A stretch of 26,764 nt of DNA, from positions 43,395-70,158 of the forward strand of contig JBNGIS010009528.1 in assembly GCA_049999725.1 (NCBI GenBank). Reading direction: 5' to 3'. Made by a program: the position numbers and the translations under genes. Position 1 is the first letter of the stretch. Every line of letters begins with the position of its first letter. The notes beneath the pieces were generated by a model, which was given only the letters and a program-made list of their open reading frames with translations, had not been told where the DNA came from and did not search any database. The DNA comes from Haplomitrium mnioides. Its lineage: Eukaryota > Marchantiophyta > Haplomitriopsida > Calobryales. Positions 17,217 to 26,764 of this stretch are shown here, piece after piece.

Positions 17217-18518
17217 GTGATAAGACATTCAAGAGGCAGCTTGCCAAGAATTTGATGGCAGCTGCAAAAGGAAGAAAAATTTCTAGGGATGAAGAAGCCA
17301 GAGATGACCAGAACCAAGCTCCAACTTTGGTCTCCTACCCTACAACTTTTTTGCTTCATTGTCAAAAAGCCCTAGAGTGGAAGTTGAGGCAGGAAAATGA
17401 AGTTGTATTCTTTCTAGCAAACAAAATGACTAATAAGCAAGATGAGGACTTGCAGTCTTATGTTGATAGACTCAATGTGGCATACTATCAAGTCTACGGG
17501 GAGTCCAACGCAAGACAATTCAATGGCTTGGTGAAACCTAGAAGTTTCACACTAGCAATCGTTGACATTCCTTACAGTTACAATCTTAAGGAATGCAAGC
17601 ATGATGACTCCTAGCCCTTCAGCAAGGATGATATTTTTGACATGATTTCCTCTTTTGTGAGATTACCACTTTGGATTTTTGGTTATTTGTCATAATTCAT
17701 TCTTTCCAACAACTCGACATTGTTGAAGATGCACTTTTGGAAGTCTGCTATGCAATAGACCATGACATCTGATAAGTTATGTTTAAATTTTTTTTTGTTT
17801 TAGTATATTTTGTTTCTACTTCAATTAATTTCCTTGCAATCTCTTATTTTTTTTGTTTTGATTACTACAAGGACAAAACCAATACACATCATTCGAGTGG
17901 TCTTAGAATCGCACATGCCTATGAGTACTAGATTATGGGCTATTGGACAAAAGAGGGGAATCTAAGTATGAAGCTCTTCAGTTTGCAATCTAAAGATGCA
18001 ATTGGGCATCCTTGAAAAGTAATACAAAGTGTTTTTAGTTGTTCAACAATTTTCGTAAAATTGAAACATTTGGAAGATAGCACTCATGTGAATGCTTACC
18101 AGAAGCCTCAAGCTTTGTATAGTTTTTTTATTGACCATTTGTCTTCTGAGCAAGATTGGATCCTTGATCTTTGGTTTAGGTCAGCATTGGCCTTGTCTAT
18201 GCTGTCAAGTTAATGCAAAAAAATTATGTAGATGTGGAATATGATAGACGTTAGTGTTTCTATATTCTACAAAGAGTTTTGATGATGGTGTCTTTGCCAT
18301 CTGATGTCACAAAGTCCCAAATAATATATGGATACCATAAGGACAATGTTTCTTCTGGTATGGTTGGCATATTTGGTGATTAAATAGCTCTTTGGGTGAT
18401 TGGAAAGTCCTCAAATAATTTCCTTGCAATTGTAGATGTCCAAGCTTCTTAGTCTATTGATTTGGATGACACCATTGGTCTTGAAGAGGACAAGACTGCA
18501 GCTAAATATACATGCTGA
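17217..18518 (+). pseudogene. Unit 3: N6/N4 DNA methylase-type domain (two exons, decayed)
   Basis: Exon 17217-17771 opens with G-D-K-T-F-K-R-Q-L-A-K-N-L-M and continues without a stop to 17611, including L-V-K-P-R-S-F-T-L-A-I-V-D-I-P-Y-S-Y (motif IV). A TAG follows at about 17612, then frame loss. The donor of the next intron has changed from GTAAGT to ATAAGT (17772). Exon 17872-18518 keeps H-H-S-S-G-L-R-I-A-H-A-Y-E-Y, Y-Q-K-P-Q-A-L-Y-S-F-F-I-D-H-L and W-I-L-D-L, but its glycine loop is destroyed. The C-terminus D-L-D-D-T-I-G-L-E-E-D-K lines up with units 1 and 2 and ends in TGA at 18516-18518. Between units 1 and 3, most differences around motif IV are synonymous, so the family was once under protein selection. 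Confidence 0.75.
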
Positions 18519-18553
18519 TGTACATTTTGTACATAGTAAAGTGTTTCTCTTAA

Positions 18554-18559
18554 AATAAA
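18554..18559 (+). terminator. Poly(A) signal AATAAA of unit 3
   Basis: AATAAA lies 36 bases after the unit 3 stop, the same layout as in units 1 and 2. Confidence 0.55.
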
Positions 18560-19250
18560 TATCTTGGATAAGGTCTCTTTTATTTTAATAAAGGATCTTT
18601 AATTCTAGTGACATTCAATATATAAGTTATTAAGAATTTGCCTCACTATCTCTTTTCTTTCAATAAATGATTTTTGAATAAAACTTCATGCCTTTCATAA
18701 AAGTAAGTATGGAAGTCTATGCTAGCATGGACATTCTTGTTTGATCGATTTATATTTTTGCACAAATTATCTTCTCTTGTAAGTTTTTTTTTGTTTTTTT
18801 TTTTGTTATCTCTATATTAGATTCATTACAATATCATTCTACATCTGAGTTGTTTTTGTGATTTTATTTTGGAAATTCATTTGTGTGAGTTACAAGTGAT
18901 TGATTGTATATGTGCATAGGAGTGTTGGATTGATTTTGTTGAAATGCATCATGTTTTCAAGATATGTGAGCTTGAAGTCTATGCAAGAGCTTGAAGTCTC
19001 TTCTTTTTTGTTTTTATCTGTTCCATAAGCAAAGAAAAATTCAAGTCATCTCTTAGCCGATTATAAATTTATGCATCAGTACCTATTGCAACATTTTTTT
19101 TTCTCTAAATATTTTAGGATTTTATATCTTAAAGGTCTTTGAAAATTATAAGAAAACATCAAAATATGGCAATTTCACTTTAACATGTTTTTTCAATATT
19201 CTCTCTAGTTTGTTTATCTTACTAGAGAGTCCACCTCTATGCATGACAAG
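18560..19250 (+). other. 3' flank of unit 3, no gene seen
   Basis: The stretch is A/T-rich. One clear relic of the palindromic word, GAAGTCTATGCTAGCATGGAC, lies near 18712-18732. The words GCTTGAAGTCTATGC and GCTTGAAGTCTC recur near 18968-18995. There is no coding evidence. Homology to the spacers after units 1 and 2 seems to fade by about 19000. Confidence 0.4.
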
Positions 19251-21120
19251 AGTATTGCTTGAAGGTGTTAAGATAAATGAGGTTGTCTCAATTTCTCACA
19301 ACTATGCTTCATTGTATTGTTAGTGACATTCCAAATTTCTACACCAACAACTCTATTGTTTTCATCATGAATTTTGCATCAACCAAATGGTTGCCACTAT
19401 CTCCACAAAAATTGCATCTGCTCTCTCAATGCTACATACCAATTTTCCTATTCCTTTATTCAAAGAATATATGACTTTTTGCTTCACATTTCTTCCTTAT
19501 AAGCATCTACATTCTCTATTCCACAACTATTTCTTCATCATTCATGATCATGTGTTCTCAAAATTTGCAACGACATCTTTTTTTTGGAAATTGTTATTCT
19601 CCATGGTTGGACAACAAGAGCCCTTCCTTAATTAGGCCTCGGTTCACGATTCCAAAAGTTCAGCCCCAACTGCCTCCTCAATGGCAAGGGTTTTCCACAA
19701 CAACAATGCTCCCCTCAAACTTGCCTTCAAAAAATCCTCAATGGCAGCCCTAATCCTCTTTGATCAATGATACCTCCTCCTTCTACACCACTACGTATTC
19801 TCCACAAAGGCATCCTTGATGGAAATATTGTTTCTTAGCATCCTCTAGTAACCTCTACATGGGACTTTTTGATAGACTTCTTGGTCCCAGGCTTCTCAAC
19901 AAAAAAAAACTATGTTCTATCTAGTGATAGAGCCCCTACCCTTACCTTGTTCTTGATTCAACAAAAAGACCTTGCAAGGAGTGTTGTCCCCACCTTTATT
20001 CGACATTACTCCCCAAGAATACTCCACCATAATGGCTTTTCCTACATCAACTTGAACCCTCCATGCCTTGCAATGATCCACAAAGAGAGAAAAAAGAAAC
20101 AAAACATAGTGATGGAAGAGTCAATTTTGCATTCCACTATGCTACTCTAGCTAAGCTTTCTTATGATCGATAGACCCACATTTCTCCATCAATCTTGGAG
20201 CTAAATATGAGCCCCTATAGAAAATCAATAGCCTTGTGCTGGGATCTCACATGAGATGAAACTTTGATAGGTGACTGTATATCTAAACTCTTCTTCATCC
20301 CTCATGATTGAACTTTTCTAGGTCTCCTACTTGATGATGTAAAGAACCTTTTGATTCCATGTGATAGCCCAGATTCATATTCACTCTTTAAGCTTTAACA
20401 TCAAAATTGACATTTTGCATAAGGGACTAGCTTAATATCCTTTCTATCCCAACAAAGAGAGGCTCTTTTGCACCATCCTATCTTTTCGTCAGATTATTTT
20501 GCTCTCATGAAATCCAACTACCATAGGAAATTCTTTGTATCTAAGAACCTCATTGCTCCTCCCTTAAAAAACATTTATGCACCAAAATATAGAGACCAGA
20601 AAACAAGTGCACTAGGCATGGCAAACTCCTCCTTCAACCCTTTCTTTGAACCCTAGACAGAGAGCGTACATGATCAATTCATGCTCTTTCTTGTTCTTTT
20701 GATTTCTCCCTTCTATTTCAGCCTTTCTTTTAGGCCATCTTTTAAATTTTGGCTAGTAGCTTAGGCTTAGGTAGTAAACTATATTAACTTTATTTTCTAC
20801 ATATGTTTTTTTTCTTACAATAATCAACACATGCCTCTCAATAAACACAAAACAACTCATTCACGTTAACATAACATATTGATTTAATAGAGGGTTCTCA
20901 ATTGATTTCTCCTCTAGAATTTCACTTGTTAGTTTTTCCTCCAATATTTTGTTTGCTTGGGCTGTTGCTTGGAATTTTACTTCCTTATGTATTGTACCTA
21001 TGCTTTCCATAGAAGATTTCCACCTTGCTCTTGGATTTTAAAGAGTCAATAACTAAAAATTCAATGTTTCATCATTATCCTAATCTATTTCTTTCTACAC
21101 CAAATTCATTGACACTTTTG
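19251..21120. other. Unassigned AT-rich region with short open frames
   Basis: Several + strand frames of 60-93 codons lie here (19277-19474, 19387-19635, 19544-19753, 19869-20150 and 20468-20656). Overlapping frames around 19387-20150 could be pieces of one decayed coding stretch, with a Pro/Gln-rich patch near 19655-19690, but I recognise no domain. No terminal repeats, tRNA or tandem array were found. Confidence 0.35.
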
Positions 21121-21242
21121 AGCACTGAGAACCCTAGGGGGTAATTGGAAAAAAGCTGTATGGCAAGGAATACAACAAATAGATAGAACATGAAGGAATA
21201 AAACGAGTAGGACAGATCTGAGACACCTCCAAGCATGACATA

Positions 21243-22800
21243 TTACACACAATACAATTTGACACAGTTGGCATTTATATGGGCAGTAACAGCATCTTCA
21301 TCTAATATGGCTAAGCTCAGATAGCCATGAGGATTGGCAATGGTGACTCCGCATGGACTTGACTAGTGTGATGTAAATTTAGGGACAAATTTAAGAAACC
21401 TCATATAAAAAACTAGAACCAAGTCGTTGATTGTAAAATTGTCTAATTTAAATTTTTTGTCATGCACCTTTTTGGTGTACTTTTGGTGGGCAAAACACTT
21501 GTCAAAGCCTTGAATTTTATCCAAGGGTTCAAGGACGGCAAAATAGTGTTGCAAGGATTCCAACGGTCCAACCCTATTAGCAATGGTGACATGCAATGAT
21601 AGTAACTGGATTTTGATGGGTGGTAATGCCTCTTGGCTATACACCAAATGGAAGGGGGTGAACCCTATAGCTGCTTTGGACATAGATCTATAGACCCACA
21701 AGGTTGCTGGTAACTTCTCATCCCAATTTGATCTATGGTGGGAAGTTGTTTTTGTCAAAATAACCTTCAAAATTTTGTTGCTACTCTCAACTTGGCCATT
21801 AGCCTAGGGATGGTAGAGTGGTGAGGTACAATGTCTCATGGAGTAGAGTGAGGTAAGAACTACAATTACTTCATTTAAGAAGTATGTCTCTCTATCATTT
21901 ACTAACTCTAGAAGACAACTATATTGAGTCAACACATGTGAATACAAGAAGGATGAAATAGATACAACATTTTCAATAGAAAGAGCGATGGCTTTTGCCC
22001 ATTTAGTGACATAATCTATGGCTGCAAGGATGAACTAATTTCAATGAGAGTGAGATAGGGGGCAATAAGGCTGATGAAATCCAAGTCTTATTTCTTAAAC
22101 ATTGATAAGGGCAAAATTGGGACCAATGGCATTTCATGGCATTGAGTAGGTCCTCCAATTTGTTGGCATGCATCACATTTGTGAGAAAAGCAATGAGAGT
22201 CCGCAAACAAGGTAGGCCACCAATACCTTGATCAAAATACTTTTCATGCAATAGTTTTGGTTGTATAATAACCTCCACACGCTAATGTGTGGCAATTCTA
22301 TAGAACCTCTATTGTTTGCAAGGACACCAAACACCTGCTCAAGACCCCATCTAGGCCCATATGATACACAATGCTAGAAAGAATGGTATATGAACCAATA
22401 GACCTTGTGAATGTTTGGCGCTAGTCAAACTTGATCATCATTCTCTAACAAGGTGGAAATGTAGGAGACTATAAATCAAAAAAGTTTTCATTAATAGATT
22501 AGAGATCTATAGTGCTTAGAACATGAGACAAAAGATCACACTTTCCATGTTTTTTGCCTAGTCTCATTTGGAGCTAGAAATCAAATTTCTACAATAAGAG
22601 CACCCAACAAAACAAACGACCAATAAGCCCATGCTTGCTAATAATAAAATTTAAGGAATCATGATCAACGATAAAGGTAAATGGATGGCTCAAGAGGTAT
22701 TGACAGAATTTCCGGACTATGTAAATTAGTTCAAGGGTTTCACATTCAGTCACATTGTAATTTTGTTTCAGCAAGACTTAATTGGCATTTAGTGTAATTG
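21243..22800 (-). mobile_element. Second Ty3/gypsy fragment: RNase H to integrase C-terminus, 5' truncated
   Basis: On the - strand RNase H is read at 22774-22589 (N-Y-N-V-T-E-C-E-T-L-E and F-I-V-D-H-D-S-L). The zinc finger follows near 22150-22250 in two frames (Y-W-W-P-T-L-F-A-D-S-H and H-K-C-D-A-C-Q). The integrase core retains an Asp in N-D-R-E-T-Y-F and the catalytic Glu in A-N-G-Q-V-E-S-S-N (Glu codon 21786-21788), with a TAG replacing Gln at 21804-21806. The C-terminal part reads N-W-D-E-K-L-P-A-T-L-W-V-Y-R-S and D-K-K-F-K-L-D-N-F. It ends H-I-N-A-N-C-V-K-L-Y-C-V with TAA at 21243-21245. Sequence details differ from the first element, so this is another lineage. Upstream pol, gag and LTRs were not found. 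Confidence 0.8.
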
Positions 22801-25100
22801 TCAGAGAATTCTTTACCATTCTGGACATGTGCCTATTTCACTAAGAGGGAGAAGATATAGGGAGAGGAATCCCCACATTGGAGTGAGTAGTGTGTAGTAT
22901 AGTGGTGAGGGCATGATAGGATGATAATAGTGAAGGGTGAGTTTGAAGGAGGAGAGGAGGAACAATATTCATCTTCGTTAGTTATTAGACTAAGACAAAA
23001 TGCTAAGTTTGGTTAAATCCTACTCTCACTAGCTTTTGGCTATAGTGTACGAGACAAGCGTCAGGCAACTCTGACAAGTTAACACTCGGCCAATGACTTA
23101 CAAAGGTAGCAACACTAGTTACAATGGCCTAGCACTCTGTCAATGTTTCTTGCGAGATGGCGACAGCATAAAGCGATGGGAAGATGTTGCAAGAATAGGA
23201 TCACGACAAAAGACGAAAGGGAAATGTTTAGCAACCTATGGTTCTTGAAATCAATGACAATGAGCAGTGTTGGAAGTGAACCATGATTCACTCCTGGATT
23301 TCACTCGTCCACTTATGAACTTGTTGCAAGAATCACACCAAGATGATTTACTTGCTATTGGAAGGGTCAACGATTCCTTAGTTCATTTGGCAACATTAAT
23401 AGTTTTTGTTTACATCTACTAATTGAGATTCTCTAAGCTACATTTTGGGTGCAACACACAAGTCCATGCAGGTCTAATCAACTGTAATATCAGGTAGCAG
23501 ATAGATCTACAGTTTGGAAATAGACTCTAGTGTAAGTTTGGGTCTGAAAGGTCAGGCTATTGAACACATGTCAATTTCTAAGGTTTAGGAGTTGAATATA
23601 TCAAAACTTTGGATTTGATAGTCTAGTATGACTGGTCAGGTGCGATGGTCAAGCTACCTTGCTGAATAATGGTGTCAAACAGCTTGGAACTGCGAACATA
23701 TTAAAATACCCGATATTAACTCTATTGTAGGAGCTCAAGGCAAGGTGAGTCACTAATAGCTCTAATATCAATATGGGTTCTAATATCAGGTCTAAATAGC
23801 ACTCAAATGGGGGAATGGTCATCTACGGTTAAACATTGGGAATCTAACATTGGTTATAAACCGATCACAATTCTTGTAGCAAAACGACTCTATGCATCAA
23901 GTTCATCTAGTATTCAATTCTCAATACACAAGTTGTTGGGAAGTGTCCTAAGGTGGCTAAGTTTTGCTAAATGAAACTTCACAAATCAATCAATCCAACA
24001 TTTAAACTTTGAAAATATGTCTTCGAGAGTTTTGTCTTTGGGTATGACCTCAACAGTGTCATTGTACGGACGCGATGGTCAAGCTTTCGCTTTGAAAATG
24101 ATGTCAAGTGTCGGAAGGTCCATAGACAGAACACAAGAGCCTTTGGACAAGCATAGAAGTTGGTCACTAGCAAAAGTAAGGGGTTGTCTATACTAAGAGT
24201 TACAAGGGGTGATATGGTTTTGAGAGAGATGGGTGACAGAGAAAGATTGGATCAAGGGTGAACACCTAGGGAGGAACTAAAGACCATGGAATTGGCAAGG
24301 TCAGACCAATGTTTTGACAACAGATGGAATATTTTAAGCATCGGGAGTCATCTAGTTGTGACACTATCATATATCAAAGCTGAAACTAGTTTAGAGGGAG
24401 GATTCAACACAACTTCAAATGGAGGCAACTCAACAATTCACAAACAAGAAGGCAATGAACCTAGAGGATCAACCAAGTCTAGAGTACTACAAGGTAAGCA
24501 ACGATTGACTATGGAATCCAAGGGCAAGCAGATTGTTAGAGTACGTCTTTTTCACTAGTTCAGTGGTTGATGTGGCTCACAAAGAAACTGATAACAAGAA
24601 GATTGATGGAGGAAAGAGAAATAAAGAATGAGATAACAATACCTGATGCTAACCATATCCTTATAAGATGAATAATTCTTTCTAGTCATAGGGAAGTACA
24701 AGAATATGTAGATAGAAAGTGCTTCAAGATGAACGAAGACTAACTTTTGAACTTTGATACTGAGAGGGGAGGTAAGATGATAGGTGAGCAACATTCCACA
24801 ACAATTAACCAAAACTATACTTGGTGCATGGCCAAGTTATGACTTTATTCAACATTTCTGATCCAAGTAGTAAGGCACAAAGTATAATTGGCTAAGGTAA
24901 TGAGGTCCAACAATCCTTAGAAATACAACACAAGTATAACTCAATATATTACTATAATCTAGCCAACACTCTAGAGCCAACGTTTAGTTGATCTAGCTTA
25001 AGCTGAGATGCTCATATGACAAACTATTCAAGCAGAGAGCTACGAATCAAAATCGCAATCATGAAGAACAGAGCTGGACTTCCTTTTTGGATGCAGTCCT
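22801..25100. other. Unassigned region left of the window's right arm
   Basis: The gypsy homology ends near 22800. Beyond it I see no reverse transcriptase, gag or LTR. Short frames (- 24173-23979, + 24286-24558 and - 24812-24555) show no recognisable motif. The G-richer + strand (GGGAGAAGATATAGGGAG near 22845) contrasts with the AT-rich flanks and might be a different degraded element. Confidence 0.35.
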
Positions 25101-26722
25101 CTATTATAATCTGAACATATTATGCTTTTGCAAATGAGATTTAGGAATGGACACATATTAAGACGTGCTCATTTTTCTGATGTTAGCCTCTTTTTTTGAG
25201 CCTCAATAGCTACAATCAATCAAACAGATTTTAAAAACATATAAACAAGATGATTACATAACTTCTACTCTAACTTGAGTCATAGGGACATAATGATTAC
25301 AAGACATACATATGACAAACAAATGATACAACGAACAAATGTATTCACACTAACCAGATTTCTTTCTCTGGAGCTGGCATTTAGACTACCTTGATTCTTT
25401 AATATAGAAATTAGACATTGCAGACCCTCTGAAGATTATGTATAGGAGATCGCTTTCACACACAAAACTTATGATCATATTTACAATGATAATTCTCTAC
25501 CTACCAAACAGTCAACACCATGAACCACCTTTTAAATTTTCCTTTCTTCTCATTGACGCTTCCAATCACTATGATGATTGTGAATCGACGCTTTGAGTTC
25601 GATACAATATTTCTTATTGAATGTTAGTATCCGCATGTAGTTATAACTCAGAGAATGCTAGCTTTCTTCCCTTGAACTTCCATGAGCATAGTTTGGTATA
25701 CCATTGAAATCTTAGCCATCATTATAAGAGAGCACCAAAAAGGTAGAGACTAAGAAATTGAGGTGAAGCTAGAACCACCACTCAATAACTAGGAAAAAAA
25801 CTAGGTTCCCATTGTCGATGCTATCCCATTGATTTTTGAGAGACTCCTTAGGTTTAGGATTCTTCCTGCTAAGTCTTTAAAGAAAATCCTTGTATCTTTC
25901 TTCATCATTTTTCCACCTTCTTGGGAGTGTAAAGTACTTGCACTTTTGTTTCCCTTTGTTGATAGGCACCTTCTCTTGATGACTCTTGGGGTACTAACTT
26001 CACCTACTGCCATGCTTTGTAATATGTTCCACATGTTGTTCCTCAACCTTTTTAAATTCTTTTTCTCTTAATTATCAACACATAAAAAATTACAATCAAA
26101 CCTAGAAGAAAGAGGTACTAAACCTTCCCACAACCCATAAGCATATCCACCACATAGAAGAATTGTTCGTTCATTTTTTCTAAAGATCTTGATACTTGGT
26201 TGGCCTTTTGATCTAATTGGAGTCACACTTTCCTATTACTGAGTTATAAACATTAAATTATGCTCTAAGCATGATTCCTAACATATCAAAGTCTAACATT
26301 GAAGAAATCCTAATATTGTAATGTTGTTGCCAAAGTCGTTGTAGAGCCAATAATGATTCAATGTAGTTCCAACTCAGCTGCTATTAAGTTGATGCAGATC
26401 CCATTGAACTTCATACTCACAATTTTTTTTCTCTTTAAGATGCACCATCTTTGCCAATCTTTTCTCATAACAGTGCCAAAATTGCCCTAATTGTTGCGGA
26501 GTATGCATCCACCATAACCAAGAAGAGAAGGGTCCAACTCATCAAGGCCAAAAATAATAAGAAGGCCAAGGCCTGAAAATGATGCAGGCAGCCCTCAGCT
26601 CAGACAAAGAGGATGGTGTCCCAAGTTAGCTAGTAAAGTTGAGAAGCTACCTCAACATAATTGAGACAGTAGCAATGATAATAAACATACTTCCCTAAGA
26701 AATGTTGGATATGTTTGACTAT

Positions 26723-26725
<3 letters not shown>
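25101..26725. other. Unassigned AT-rich intergenic DNA
   Basis: No gene, RNA or repeat structure is supported. A pair of overlapping frames on opposite strands at 25801-26071 has no motif. A 46-codon frame ending 26576 with a Lys-rich tail (K-K-R-R-V-Q-L-I-K-A-K-N-N-K-K-A-K-A) lacks a Met start and was not identified. Confidence 0.4.

Positions 26726-26764
<39 letters not shown>
26726..26764. repeat. (GA)n microsatellite at the window edge
   Basis: There are 39 bases of uninterrupted GA dinucleotides running to the last base, so the full length is not visible. Confidence 0.97.

Noticed and set aside
26442-26576. 46-codon frame with a Lys-rich C-terminus
   Set aside because: It looked like a ribosomal-protein tail, but there is no Met start, no second exon seen and no family I can name.

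Overview
This looks like land-plant nuclear DNA: long AT-rich spacers, GT-AG introns, plant-type Ty3/gypsy retrotransposons in decay, and almost no open gene. Nothing here fixes the species. The style (repeat-rich, many old pseudogenes) would fit a large non-model plant genome such as a fern, lycophyte, bryophyte or gymnosperm, but that is inference. The window contains a 100-base run of N (14075-14174), so left-right continuity across that point is a scaffolding claim and is not shown by the sequence.

The most interesting content is a head-to-tail set of three decayed copies of one multi-exon gene on the + strand. Unit 1 (192-1472) is the 3' half. Unit 2 (12747-13293) is only the 3' end. Unit 3 (about 14399-18518) is nearly full length. 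Read through its stops and frameshifts, unit 3 encodes an N-terminal region, a basic and Ser/Pro/Glu-rich linker, a region resembling the ParB/Srx N-terminal fold, a linker, and a beta-class amino-methyltransferase domain of the N6/N4 DNA methylase type (motif IV D-I-P-Y, then a His-Glu-Tyr block, then Q-K-P and the motif I glycine loop). A ParB-like domain joined to an N6/N4 methylase is a bacterial and phage architecture. Finding it split by introns in a plant-like locus, in tandem, is the main discovery candidate. All three copies are broken, so a working parent, if any, lies elsewhere.

Introns and flanks of these units carry a degenerate palindromic repeat built on TCCATG-N-GCGCATGGA, with one perfect 22-bp palindrome at 14914-14935.

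Between units 1 and 2 lies a 10.4-kb Ty3/gypsy element on the - strand (2325-12746). It has about 642-bp LTRs, a polypurine tract, one long gag-pro-pol frame now broken by nonsense codons and frameshifts, an integrase with its catalytic Glu changed to Lys, and a 3.3-kb leader holding a 37-39-bp minisatellite. Its two outer edges fall at non-matching places of the gene unit and no target duplication is visible, so the element marks a deletion, a recombination or a mis-join.

To the right, 19250-21120 is unassigned, 21243-22800 is a second, 5'-truncated gypsy pol fragment (- strand), 22800-26725 is unassigned AT-rich DNA, and the window ends in a (GA)n microsatellite.
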